A program made the position numbers and the translations under genes. 64,000 nt of DNA. Source: Anaerofustis butyriciformans. Lineage in GTDB: Bacteria; Bacillota; Clostridia; Eubacteriales; Anaerofustaceae. The stretch lies in the NCBI RefSeq assembly GCF_036289385.1, contig NZ_JAYFFH010000001.1, forward strand, positions 620,001 to 684,000, written 5' to 3'. Position 1 is the first letter of the stretch, and every line of letters begins with the position of its first letter. Under the pieces are notes generated by a model. That model did not search any database, had not been told where the DNA came from, and saw only the letters and a list, made by a program, of their open reading frames with translations. Below are positions 17,599 to 25,530 of this stretch, one piece after another.

Positions 17599-18250
17599 CT
17601 CCTCTTAAAGTAACAATTTTATTAGAATAAGGTCCTAAATTTTTTCTAAGGAGTTTTATATGAGTATCCAGTGTTCTGTCATCTCCATAATAGTCATATC
17701 CCCAAACTGTAGAAATAATCTTTTCTCTGGAAAGTGCAATTCCCCTGTTTTCAACGAGGAATGTAAGTAAGTCATATTCTTTAGGAGTTAAATTTACAAC
17801 TTCACCTTCAACTTTAACAATTCTTGCTGCTAAATCTATACTTATGCCATCTATGTTAATTATGTCATTTTCTTCTTTATCTTTATGAGGTTTAGTTCTT
17901 TTTAATATTGCTTCAATCCTCATCATTAGCTCTTTAGGAGAAAAAGGTTTTACAACATAATCATCAGCTCCTACTTCAAAGCCATGAATTCTGTCATACT
18001 CTTCCCCTCTCGCAGAAAGCATAATAACCGGTGTATCTTTAACTTTTCTTATTTCTCTCACAGCCGAAAAACCATCAAGTTCCGGCATCATTATATCCAT
18101 TACAATAATATCAAAATCTTCATTTTTACATATCTCAATGGCTTTCATACCATCATTAACTTCTACTGTATCATAACCTTCAAAAGTAGCATATTTATTT
18201 ATAAGTTCTGCTATTTTAGGTTCATCATCAACAATTAATATCCTTGGCAT
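17570..18250 (-). CDS. OmpR/PhoB-family response regulator
   Basis: 226 aa. Receiver domain with 'VDDE' and phospho-Asp52 ('VMDIMMPELDG') and the 'KPF' lysine; C-terminal winged helix ('LTPKEYDLLTFLVENRGIALSREKI', 'RTLDTHIKLLRKNLG', 'LRGVGYRFE'). Ribosome site GGGAGG. First gene of the two-gene unit; -10 TATAAT at 18276-18281 (minus). A 17-bp-arm palindrome begins at 18303, where a -35 would lie, hinting at regulated initiation. Confidence 0.93.
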   Translation of the reverse strand: MPRILIVDDEPKIAELINKYATFEGYDTVEVNDGMKAIEICKNEDFDIIVMDIMMPELDGFSAVREIRKVKDTPVIMLSARGEEYDRIHGFEVGADDYVVKPFSPKELMMRIEAILKRTKPHKDKEENDIINIDGISIDLAARIVKVEGEVVNLTPKEYDLLTFLVENRGIALSREKIISTVWGYDYYGDDRTLDTHIKLLRKNLGPYSNKIVTLRGVGYRFEKED

Positions 18251-18302
18251 AATATCCTCCCATAATTTTAAATATATTATATCACATTATTTTCCTTATA
18301 TA

Positions 18303-18338
18303 CTAATATTACCGATGCAAATGCATCGGTAATATTAG
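18303..18338. repeat. Perfect inverted repeat upstream of the response regulator
   Basis: Arms of 17 nt (18303-18319, CTAATATTACCGATGCA, and its exact inverse 18322-18338) around AA. The repeat overlaps the expected -35 zone of the regulator promoter and lacks a T tail for either strand, so it looks more like an operator or mRNA-end structure than a terminator. Confidence 0.8.
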
Positions 18339-18364
18339 ATTACATATTTTTAAAAGAGGGAATT

Positions 18365-18402
18365 ATTCGTTTAAAACGAATATCCATAAGCATATTGCTT
18401 AT
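18365..18402. repeat. Two further tandem palindromes
   Basis: ATTCGTTT-A-AAACGAAT at 18365-18381 and ATAAGCA-TAT-TGCTTAT at 18386-18402. With the previous repeat they form three consecutive dyads in 100 nt between htrA and the regulator. The CGTTTAAAACG core recurs in the operator at 36477. Confidence 0.7.
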
Positions 18403-18422
18403 ACAAAAATGTTAACAAAGTT

Positions 18423-18441
18423 ATGTGTAAAATATGTGAAT
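18423..18441 (+). promoter_or_regulatory. 11-bp-spaced ATGTG direct repeat, putative response-regulator site
   Basis: ATGTG at 18423 and 18434, one helical turn apart, as OmpR/PhoB-type regulators prefer. A similar pair occurs upstream of htrA (19827-19845). Confidence 0.45.
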
Positions 18442-18466
18442 TCATCTTGAAATATTCATGTATTTG

Positions 18467-19693
18467 TTAATTAGTTTTTTCTGTTAACTTATACTCTACA
18501 CTTCCCTGATTAATACCGTTTGAAACGGTTACTTTTATTGTATCCCCAACTTCTAATTTATTAATTACTGCCTTAAAATCACTTGCACTTTCAACTTTTG
18601 TATCATTTACCGCTGTTATAATATATCCAGATTTTAATCCTGCTTTTTCGGCATTTGAACCTTCCTCTACACTGTAAATATATACTCCAAGTTCATTTAC
18701 CCCATATTGCATTGCAGTTTGTTTGTCTAAAATATCTATTAGAGTAAGACCACTTGTAACTCTGCCTTTAACATAACCATAATCCATTATCTGTTCTATA
18801 ACTTCTTTTGCAGTATCTATTGGAATTGCAAAGCCAAGCCCCTCAACATTTTCACCTGAAGCTTTTGCATTTACAACACCTACAAGAAGTCCGTTTTTAT
18901 CAAATAAACCACCACCTGAATTTCCGGCATTTATTGATGCGTTTGTTTGAATTAAACTCATTGTTTCATTTTCAATAGTAACTTCTCTATTTAAAGCAGA
19001 AACAATACCATTTGTTACGGTTCCTGAAAGTTCACCCAAAGGATTACCTATTGCAACAACTTCATCCCCAACTTCAAGAGAGCTTGATTTACCAAGAGTC
19101 GCATTTTTTAATCCTGTTGCTTCTATTTTTAAAACGGCAATGTCTGTTTGCTCATCCCTACCAACAAGTTTAGCTGTATAAGATTTACTGTCTGCAGTTG
19201 TAACAGTAATTTTGCTTGCACCTTCTACTACATGATTGTTTGTTGCAATATACCCATCACTGGTTATAATAACACCACTTCCAGCAGAAGTTGTAGTAGC
19301 ACTTTCTCCAAAACTGTATCTATTTGCTTCTGATTCACTTTGGCATTCAATTGAAACAACTGAACTTTGAACAGCTTTTACAACAGTAGAAACATTCATT
19401 TCTGTACTGTCACCACTCGATGTTGAAGCTACGGGAATTTCTGTTGAGGTAACACCATCAGCTTTATTTGTAGCCAAGTATTTATTTGCAACAACACCTC
19501 CCACAAAACCTAAACATGTTGAAGTAGTCATCATTGCAACAACAATCAAAGCAAAAGCAGCATTTCTTCTCTTTTTATTGCTTTTATGTTCCTTTTTTAA
19601 ATTCTTTTTTTCCTTAACATCGTCATTTATTAAAGAATCAAATTTATTATCAACTTCATTATCTGTCATCATATCATTAATTTTGTCGTCCAT
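18467..19693 (-). CDS. htrA: HtrA/DegP-type membrane-anchored serine protease
   Basis: 408 aa. Charged cytosolic N-terminus, one membrane helix (about 45-71), a trypsin-like domain with catalytic His154 ('ATNNHVVEGA'), Asp184 ('TDIAVLKI') and Ser259 ('INAGNSGGG'), and one C-terminal PDZ domain ('GVYIYSVEEGSNAEKAGLKSGYIITAVND'). It degrades or refolds damaged proteins outside the membrane. Ribosome site GGAGG. It lies immediately upstream of the two-component pair. -10 TATAAT at 19724-19729 with no good -35, as expected for an activated promoter. Confidence 0.95.
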   Translation of the reverse strand: MDDKINDMMTDNEVDNKFDSLINDDVKEKKNLKKEHKSNKKRRNAAFALIVVAMMTTSTCLGFVGGVVANKYLATNKADGVTSTEIPVASTSSGDSTEMNVSTVVKAVQSSVVSIECQSESEANRYSFGESATTTSAGSGVIITSDGYIATNNHVVEGASKITVTTADSKSYTAKLVGRDEQTDIAVLKIEATGLKNATLGKSSSLEVGDEVVAIGNPLGELSGTVTNGIVSALNREVTIENETMSLIQTNASINAGNSGGGLFDKNGLLVGVVNAKASGENVEGLGFAIPIDTAKEVIEQIMDYGYVKGRVTSGLTLIDILDKQTAMQYGVNELGVYIYSVEEGSNAEKAGLKSGYIITAVNDTKVESASDFKAVINKLEVGDTIKVTVSNGINQGSVEYKLTEKTN

Positions 19694-19826
19694 AATATTT
19701 GACCTCCTTTTTGAACTGTCTATATTATATTTTCCTAATGTGAAAATATAATGATACGATAATGAAGCTATATAAAACCTTTGATAACTTGTAATTGAAA
19801 TATTGTTTATAAAAAAAGATACATAT

Positions 19827-19845
19827 TTTCACATGTATTTCACAT
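19827..19845 (-). promoter_or_regulatory. TTTCACAT direct repeats upstream of htrA
   Basis: TTTCACAT at 19827-19834 and 19838-19845, 11 bp apart (ATGTGAAA on the minus strand). A single inverted copy lies at 19738-19745 within the htrA promoter. Proposed site of the neighbouring response regulator. Confidence 0.5.
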
Positions 19846-19864
19846 AAAAATAATTATAAAAAAA

Positions 19865-20263
19865 TTATTCATGTTTTTCTTTTTCTAAACAATCACTACA
19901 TACTCCTTTAAAAACCAAATTATAATTTACTACTTTATATTTACTTTGTTCTTCGACTTCCTTATTAATATTTTTATTAAATGAAATATTTACATTGGAA
20001 ATTTTATTACATTTTGTACATATAATATGTTGATGTCCGTTTGTTATATAATCATACACATCAGAACTATCCAATATTTTTATTTTATTTATATGCCCTG
20101 CACTTGCAAGATTATTTAACACTCTAAATACCGTTGCTCTACTTATTGTTGAATATTTCGTATGTAATGTTTCATAAACTTCTTTTGCCGTAGGATGCCC
20201 ATTTATATCTTTTAGTGTATTAAAAATAATTTTCTTTTGAATTGTATTTCTGGTATTTTCCAT
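19865..20263 (-). CDS. Fur/PerR-family metal-dependent repressor
   Basis: 132 aa. Winged-helix N-terminus ('HPTAKEVYETLHTKYSTISRATVFRVLNNLASAG') and a C-terminal metal-binding domain with structural zinc cysteines at 82/85 ('CTKC') and 122/125 ('CSDC'), plus 'GHQH'. Members sense iron (Fur), peroxide (PerR) or zinc (Zur). PerR is favoured by the box overlapping its own promoter and the anaerobic context, but the residues that discriminate are not decisive here. Promoter TTGCAT-17-TATAAT at 20292-20320 (minus). Confidence 0.88.
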   Translation of the reverse strand: MENTRNTIQKKIIFNTLKDINGHPTAKEVYETLHTKYSTISRATVFRVLNNLASAGHINKIKILDSSDVYDYITNGHQHIICTKCNKISNVNISFNKNINKEVEEQSKYKVVNYNLVFKGVCSDCLEKEKHE

Positions 20264-20289
20264 ATATCCCCCTAAATACTAAATATTAA

Positions 20290-20320
20290 TTATTATAATA
20301 TTAAACAAAATTTTATGCAA
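20290..20320 (-). promoter_or_regulatory. Promoter of the Fur/PerR gene with a PerR-like box
   Basis: Minus strand -35 TTGCAT (20315-20320), 17-nt spacer, -10 TATAAT (20292-20297). The plus-strand sequence TTATTATAATATTAA at 20290-20304 matches 11 of 14 defined positions of the PerR box (TTATAATnATTATAA) and covers the -10, suggesting autoregulation. Confidence 0.5.
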
Positions 20321-20364
20321 ACATTTGATTTTTTATTTTTTTACAGAATTTATCCTTTTTTTCT

Positions 20365-20393
20365 TTGATTTTTAAACATGACTATGTTATATT
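20365..20393 (+). promoter_or_regulatory. Promoter of the Rrf2 gene
   Basis: TTGATT (20365-20370), 17-nt spacer, TATATT (20388-20393), 35 nt before the start. Confidence 0.6.
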
Positions 20394-20428
20394 ATAAAAA
20401 GCTTATTTTATTATAAAGAGGTATTTAT

Positions 20429-20860
20429 ATGAAGATTTCTACAAAAGGAAGATATGCACTCAGACTTATGATAGATTTAGCAAAAAATTACGATGGTAAA
20501 TACATCACATTAAAAGAAGTTTCAAAAAGACAAGAAATTTCAATCAAATATTTAGAACAAATTACAACTCAACTTTGCAGGGCAGAATACTTAATTAGTG
20601 TAAGAGGACCTAAAGGAGGATATAAACTTTCAAAAGAACCTAAAAATTATACCGTAGGTGATATTTTAAGAGTTACTGAAGGAAGTCTCGCCCCTATTGC
20701 ATGCCTTGAAGATGAAAAAAACAGCTGTACAAGATGTGATGCCTGTGCAACTTTAGAGTTTTGGAAAGGCTTATATAAAGTAATTGAAGATTACGTAAAC
20801 AGCGTTACATTAGAAGATTTAATAAAAAATAGCGATGAAAATTTAAACTATAGTATTTAA
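20429..20860 (+). CDS. Rrf2-family transcriptional regulator
   Basis: 143 aa. Family N-terminus 'MKISTKGRYALRLMIDLA', winged helix with 'ISIKYLEQITTQLCRAEYLISVRGPKGGYKLS', and Cys92, Cys100, Cys103 and Cys106 in a loop where IscR binds an iron-sulfur cluster. The next gene is cysK, so it could be a CymR-like cysteine regulator or an IscR-like cluster sensor. The cysteine cluster favours Fe-S binding; the neighbour favours cysteine metabolism. Own promoter and terminator. Confidence 0.9.
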   Translation: MKISTKGRYALRLMIDLAKNYDGKYITLKEVSKRQEISIKYLEQITTQLCRAEYLISVRGPKGGYKLSKEPKNYTVGDILRVTEGSLAPIACLEDEKNSCTRCDACATLEFWKGLYKVIEDYVNSVTLEDLIKNSDENLNYSI

Positions 20861-20886
20861 AAGCAGATTTTTCTGCTTTTTTTTAT
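20859..20886 (+). terminator. Terminator after the Rrf2 gene
   Basis: AAAGCAGA pairs with TCTGCTTT, followed by a T run. Confidence 0.85.
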
Positions 20887-20893
20887 TTTTCAC

Positions 20894-20922
20894 TTGACTT
20901 TTTATTTAATATTATATATATT
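20894..20922 (+). promoter_or_regulatory. cysK promoter
   Basis: TTGACT (20894-20899), 17-nt spacer, TATATT (20917-20922). Confidence 0.65.
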
Positions 20923-20979
20923 TATTTCATAGTATTCATATAGGAAATAAGAAAAATAATTTATTTTATGGAGGATAAA

Positions 20980-21909
20980 ATGAAAGTATATAAAAATATA
21001 ACACAACTTGTTGGAAAAACACCAATAATGGAACTTGTAAACTATGAAAAAGAAAACAATTTGCAAGCAAATATTCTTGCCAAAATAGAATTTTTCAATC
21101 CTGCAGGAAGCGTTAAAGATAGAATTGCAAAAGCAATGATTGAAAATGCAGAAAAAGAAGGATTATTAAAAGAAGGAAGCACAATAATTGAACCAACAAG
21201 CGGAAATACTGGTATTGGACTTGCAAGTATAGCAGCTGCAAAAGGATATAAAGCAATTTTAACAATGCCGGAAACAATGAGCATTGAAAGAAGAAAACTT
21301 TTAAAAGCATATGGAGCAGAAATTGTACTTACAGACGGCAGTAAAGGGATGAAAGGTGCAATAGAAAAAGCAGAAGAACTACAAAAAGAAATAAAAGATA
21401 GTTTTATTCCAAGCCAATTTGAAAATATGGAAAATCCTAAAATGCACTACAATACAACAGGTCCTGAAATTTATGAAGATACTGAAGGAAAAATAGATTA
21501 CTTTGTTGCAGGTGTAGGCACAGGAGGAACTTTAAGCGGGGTTGGTAAATATTTAAAAGAAAAAAATCCAAATATTAAAATTGTTGCAGTTGAACCTAAA
21601 TCATCACCTGTATTAACAGAAGGTAGAGCAGGTGCACATAAAATACAAGGCATAGGTGCAAATTTCGTTCCAAATACTCTTGATAAAAATATTTATGATG
21701 AAATAATAACCATTGAAAATGATGAAGCTTTTGAAAGCGCAAGAAAAATTGCCAAAAGTGATGGAATTCTTGTTGGGATTTCTTCAGGTGCAGCAATTAA
21801 AGCAGCAACAATCATCGCAAATAGAGAAGAAAATAAAGGTAAAACTATTGTTGCATTACTTCCTGATACAGGAGAAAGATATCTTTCAACAGAATTATTT
21901 GAAGAATAA
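20980..21909 (+). CDS. cysK: Cysteine synthase (O-acetylserine sulfhydrylase)
   Basis: 309 aa PLP enzyme joining O-acetylserine and sulfide to form cysteine. PLP lysine is Lys46 in 'NPAGSVKDRIA'; the substrate loop 'TSGNTGIGLA' and phosphate loop 'GVGTGGTLSG' are intact. ATG at 20980 is chosen because GGAGG lies 5 nt upstream; an ATG at 20968 overlaps that site. It follows the Rrf2 gene but has its own promoter. Confidence 0.95.
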   Translation: MKVYKNITQLVGKTPIMELVNYEKENNLQANILAKIEFFNPAGSVKDRIAKAMIENAEKEGLLKEGSTIIEPTSGNTGIGLASIAAAKGYKAILTMPETMSIERRKLLKAYGAEIVLTDGSKGMKGAIEKAEELQKEIKDSFIPSQFENMENPKMHYNTTGPEIYEDTEGKIDYFVAGVGTGGTLSGVGKYLKEKNPNIKIVAVEPKSSPVLTEGRAGAHKIQGIGANFVPNTLDKNIYDEIITIENDEAFESARKIAKSDGILVGISSGAAIKAATIIANREENKGKTIVALLPDTGERYLSTELFEE

Positions 21910-21912
21910 AAC

Positions 21913-21941
21913 AAAAGATGTAGCTTATGCTACATCTTTTT
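21913..21941. terminator. Bidirectional terminator after cysK
   Basis: AAAGATGTAGC-TTAT-GCTACATCTTT with A and T runs on the two sides; serves cysK and the convergent GIY-YIG/GNAT gene. Confidence 0.9.
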
Positions 21942-22706
21942 ATATTTAAGTAATAATTCTAACTCCATTGTATCTTCATCAATATGTTTTTCTTTAATTT
22001 CAAAGCCTTGTTTTAAATAAAATTCTAAAGCTTTTTTATTTTTTTCATATACACTTAAACTTAAAACATTATAAAGACTTTTTGCCTTACTGATAAGTAT
22101 TTTCCCAATACCTTGATTTCTGTATTCTCTTTTTATAAATAATCCTTCTATATATCCTTTATTTAACCCAATAAACCCTTTTATTATATTATCTTCTTTA
22201 AAAATATATATTTCACTTTTAGGTAATATTTCTTTTACATAATCTAAATTATCATAAAAATATTTCTTATTTATAAAATTATGAGCATCTAAATTTCCAT
22301 TTAACCAAATATCTAATATAATATCTAAATCATTAATATTGAATTTCTCTACCATTATTTTTTTCTTTCTATATTTTATTTTTTCTGCGTCTTTATAATT
22401 TTCAATAACCAAATCTCTAAGTTCTTCCAATTCTTCTATATAATTTTCTTTATTATCTTTATATTCAAGTATTTCAATAACTTCAATATTTAAACTTTTA
22501 TCACCAAATTTATTATATTCATTTTGTAAATTATTACTTTGCCTAAAGGATCCTAACTTTAATTGAAATTTAAGGGAATTTATGTTTCCTTTTAAATCCT
22601 CGGCTATTCCTAAATAAACTTTATTACTTTCATTAAAATTAACTTTATAAACTCCCATATCAGGCTTTTTCTTTTTATATTCTTCTTTTAATCTTTTTTT
22701 ATCCAT
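21930..22706 (-). CDS. Fusion of a degenerate GIY-YIG-like domain and a GNAT acetyltransferase
   Basis: 258 aa. Residues about 15-100 resemble the small GIY-YIG-like proteins of clostridia ('GVYKVNFNESNKVYLGIAEDLKG...LQNEYNKFGDKSLNIEVIE'), but the catalytic motif is eroded, so nuclease activity is doubtful. Residues about 118-258 are a GNAT domain with the acetyl-CoA loop 'IKREYRNQGIGKILISKA' and 'ALEFYLKQGFE'. The ATG directly abuts the stop of the MerR gene upstream, so the two are translationally coupled and probably form one regulated unit. The substrate is unknown. Confidence 0.75.
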   Translation of the reverse strand: MDKKRLKEEYKKKKPDMGVYKVNFNESNKVYLGIAEDLKGNINSLKFQLKLGSFRQSNNLQNEYNKFGDKSLNIEVIEILEYKDNKENYIEELEELRDLVIENYKDAEKIKYRKKKIMVEKFNINDLDIILDIWLNGNLDAHNFINKKYFYDNLDYVKEILPKSEIYIFKEDNIIKGFIGLNKGYIEGLFIKREYRNQGIGKILISKAKSLYNVLSLSVYEKNKKALEFYLKQGFEIKEKHIDEDTMELELLLKYKKM

Positions 22707-23444
22707 TTAATTCTCCCTAACAAATTCTTTTATTGCTCTACTCATAAATTCTGCAGTCCCTTCCCCTACATTATCAATATTATTTCTAAATCTTTCATCA
22801 TTTATATACATATCACTTAAAGATAATAATATCTCATTTGAACAATAATAAAAATTATCACTTATAAAATCCTTCCACATTCTTACTAATGTCTTTACTT
22901 CATTGCTTTTTACATCATTGTTCTTATTTTTATAGAAAAGTAAAAAAATCCTCTTTGTTTCTTCCTCTATTTGATTCCATTTACTCTTTGTATAAGAAGA
23001 TGTTTTGTCCTTATATTCAGCGTATTCCTTAGTCTTTCCCCATTTATCCAACACTTCTTTTTTATATTCTTCTTTATATATATTTATTTTATCAATGCTA
23101 TCTTTATTCATTTTAGTTTTTCCTCCATTTAAAGTATCATCAACAAGTTTAATCAATAAGTCAATCTTTTCTCTTTTTAACATAAGAATTTTTTTATGTT
23201 TATTTAAGATATCAACCTTATCTCTTTTTTCTTGTTTCAAAATATATTTTATATCTTTTAGAGGTAACATAAGATCTTTATAAAAAATAATTTCTTGAAG
23301 CAATACCAAATCTTCATCTGTATAATATCTATATCCGTTCTCTTTTTTCTCACTTGGGTTTAATAAGTTTATTTCATCATAATAATGAAGTGTGCGCACA
23401 CTAATATCAAATAATTTAGAAATTTCACCAACAGTTAACTTCAT
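22707..23444 (-). CDS. MerR-family regulator with TipAS-type domain
   Basis: 245 aa. MerR winged helix at the N-terminus ('TVGEISKLFDISVRTLHYYDEINLLNPS...GYRYYTDEDL'), a coiled-coil dimerisation helix, then a C-terminal all-helical TipAS-like ligand domain ('WGKTKEYAEYKDKT', ending 'GTAEFMSRAIKEFV'). TipAS regulators bind drugs and switch on their own operon. A 19-bp-spacer MerR-type promoter lies directly upstream, and the coupled acetyltransferase downstream is the obvious output. Confidence 0.9.
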   Translation of the reverse strand: MKLTVGEISKLFDISVRTLHYYDEINLLNPSEKKENGYRYYTDEDLVLLQEIIFYKDLMLPLKDIKYILKQEKRDKVDILNKHKKILMLKREKIDLLIKLVDDTLNGGKTKMNKDSIDKINIYKEEYKKEVLDKWGKTKEYAEYKDKTSSYTKSKWNQIEEETKRIFLLFYKNKNNDVKSNEVKTLVRMWKDFISDNFYYCSNEILLSLSDMYINDERFRNNIDNVGEGTAEFMSRAIKEFVREN

Positions 23445-23461
23445 ATCTTACCTCCAAATTT

Positions 23462-23492
23462 AAAATACACTATTACCTAACGTTAGAGTCAA
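23462..23492 (-). promoter_or_regulatory. MerR-type promoter with embedded operator
   Basis: Minus strand TTGACT (23487-23492), a 19-nt spacer and TATTTT (23462-23467). The spacer contains the palindrome CTAACGTTAG. Over-long spacers with a dyad between -35 and -10 are the hallmark of promoters untwisted by MerR activators. Confidence 0.8.
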
Positions 23493-23506
23493 GAGAAAAT
23501 TTAACT

Positions 23507-23824
23507 TTACTTATATAATTTTATTGAAGATACCAAAGCATACAGTATCGTACATAATATTAAACACCATATAATATAACCCAAAATCTTAATTTTAAAT
23601 ATAATATTAATTAAAAGACATAAGAAAATTGCTGATAAAAATAGAAAAACTATTCCTGTTTGTCTATAATGAGGCTTTTTATTCATATTTTCTCTTTCCC
23701 TCTTTGAAGCAAAAAGAAAAGCGTTATTTAACAACAGACCTTTACAACTTAGCTGCAAAATACTTATTGTTAAACATATTAAAAATAATATTAATACAAT
23801 AAAAATGGAAATTATATTATTCAT
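23507..23824 (-). CDS. Small membrane protein, DUF3784-like
   Basis: 105 aa with three hydrophobic segments (about 4-24, 57-76, 80-98) and the soluble stretch 'CKGLLLNNAFLFASKRERENMNKKPHYRQTG', which matches the DUF3784 pattern as I recall it. No known function. GAGGTAG precedes the ATG. It lies just upstream of the MerR promoter, on the same strand. Confidence 0.7.
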   Translation of the reverse strand: MNNIISIFIVLILFLICLTISILQLSCKGLLLNNAFLFASKRERENMNKKPHYRQTGIVFLFLSAIFLCLLINIIFKIKILGYIIWCLILCTILYALVSSIKLYK

Positions 23825-23871
23825 ATCTACCTCAATTTAAAATTAATTTTACATATTATACCACAAAAGAA

Positions 23872-23901
23872 AAGCGAGCTTATATTAATATAAACTCGCT
23901 T
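23872..23901 (-). terminator. degV terminator
   Basis: AAGCGAG pairs with CTCGCTT around a long AT-rich inner stem; minus-strand tail TTTTCTTTT, just after the degV stop. Confidence 0.85.
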
Positions 23902-23908
23902 AGGAATA

Positions 23909-24808
23909 CTATTTATCATATTTCTTTATAAATCCATGTCCTAGAGCATAAGGACCTGTATGAACACCAATTGTTGCTCCTATTTGTATCATATGTATTT
24001 CTTCTAATTTAACATTAGAATATTCTTGTAAAGATTTATGAAGTTTAAGTCTATATTCTTCCCCCTCTTCTTTACTGTATCCATAACCTACACAAAAAAC
24101 ATAATCATCAGGATTTTCATTTTTACGTTCAAAGAATTTTTTTGTATAATCCAAAACTTGTTTAATAGATTTTTTTCTGCTTCGTGCTACACCTGCTGAA
24201 CAAACCTCTCCATATTTAAGCTCAATAAGAGGTTTCAAACCAAGTGCACCGGCAGCAAAGCCCGCAAGTTTACCTATTCTTCCTCCATGTTTAAGATAAT
24301 CAATACTTCCTACCGTAAAATGAATTCTTCCATATTCTTTAAGTTTTTCAAGTCTTTCATAACAATCTTCAAATTCAATGCCATTATCTCTCATTCTTAT
24401 GGCTTCACCTACAAAAACTGCCTGAGAAGCTGTTATATTAATTGAATTTATTACTTTTATTTTAGCATTATCATATTTATCCTCTAAAACTTCTTTTGCC
24501 ATTCTCGCACTATTAAAAGAACCGCTTAATTGTAAATCTGTACAAATGCATAATATAGGAATATTCTTTTCTACAAAAGGAGTAAATACATCTATATAGT
24601 CGTTAACGCTTGGAAGAGATGTCTTTGGAAAAACAGTAGGGTTTTCAACCATTTTAGTATAAAACTCTTCAACAGTTATAAAACTACCCTCTTTATGTAA
24701 TTCTTCATCGCCAAATGAAACATAAAAAGGAACAAGTTTTATATCATTTTCTTCTACATAACTTTTAGGTAAATCACAAGCACCATCGCTTATTATTTGA
24801 AAGCTCAT
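23909..24808 (-). CDS. DegV-family fatty-acid-binding protein
   Basis: 299 aa. 'IISDGACDLP' at the start, 'GSFNSARMA' and 'RIHFTVGSIDYLKHGGRIG' are DegV/FakB signatures; the family binds a fatty acid for phosphorylation by FakA. Start at 24808 is chosen because GGAG lies 9 nt before it, inside a longer reading from 24823 that has no site. A stand-alone FakA C-terminal-like protein is encoded at 30678, but no FakA kinase is in the window. Confidence 0.92.
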   Translation of the reverse strand: MSFQIISDGACDLPKSYVEENDIKLVPFYVSFGDEELHKEGSFITVEEFYTKMVENPTVFPKTSLPSVNDYIDVFTPFVEKNIPILCICTDLQLSGSFNSARMAKEVLEDKYDNAKIKVINSINITASQAVFVGEAIRMRDNGIEFEDCYERLEKLKEYGRIHFTVGSIDYLKHGGRIGKLAGFAAGALGLKPLIELKYGEVCSAGVARSRKKSIKQVLDYTKKFFERKNENPDDYVFCVGYGYSKEEGEEYRLKLHKSLQEYSNVKLEEIHMIQIGATIGVHTGPYALGHGFIKKYDK

Positions 24809-24999
24809 ATCTTTATTCTCCATTAATTTGAAATCTTAAATATTATACATCTAAAAAATATAAATAGCAATGTAGTAAAAACATATCTTTAATTTACAAT
24901 GAAGTTTATTAAGAAAAAATTAAACTTTTTCATATTAATTGTTTTTTGCTTTTCTTTATTGTATCATTAAATAGCATTTTTTAGAAAAGAGGTAAAATT

Positions 25000-25503
25000 T
25001 TGACAGGAAAAAATAAAAAAGTAAATTGGCTTTGCTTTTTAATTTTATCAATATATCTGCTTATTGTATTTTCAATGACGCTAGTTCCTTATGTTGGAGA
25101 ATATACATATGAACAACATTATAACTTAGTCCCTTTCCTAAGTATTAAAAACTAATGGCAAAGTTTACAATATACTGAACTTATAAATGGAGGAAAGCTT
25201 TCAATGATAGCTTTCATCAATTTATTTGGTAATATTGGGTTGTTACTTCCTTACGGATTTTTACTTCCTTTAACTTTTCCAGGAAGAATAACTTTTAAAA
25301 GAACTGTAAAAAGTGCATTTTTTATAACACTATTTATTGAGATAATGCAATTTTTCTTTTTAGTAAGCCGTGTTGCTGATATTGATGATGTGATATTTAA
25401 TACAATAAGCGCTGTAATCGGATATATTTTATACTACATAATATGTCATAAGCACTATAAAAAATATAAGTATAATAAACCAAACGGTAAATATTTTAAT
25501 TAA
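25000..25503 (+). pseudogene. VanZ-like membrane protein interrupted by an in-frame stop
   Basis: A TTG start at 25000 with AGAGG 7 nt upstream opens a frame running to 25503, broken only by TAA at 25153-25155 (codon 52). Upstream residues 'NKKVNWLCFLILSIYLLIVFSMTLVPYVGEY...NLVPFLSIKN' and downstream 'INLFGNIGLLLPYGFLLPLTF...FFITLFIEIMQFFFLVSRVADIDDVIFNTISAVIGYILYY' together form a complete VanZ-like domain with four membrane helices. A single nonsense change (for example from CAA, GAA or AAA) explains it. An ATG at 25204 could still produce the C-terminal part. Possible recent pseudogene. Confidence 0.85.
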
Positions 25504-25530
25504 AAAAAACACCCCAAAGGGTGTTTTTTT
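25504..25530. terminator. Bidirectional terminator between vanZ-like gene and thrS
   Basis: ACACCC-CAAA-GGGTGT flanked by A8 and T8. Confidence 0.92.
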
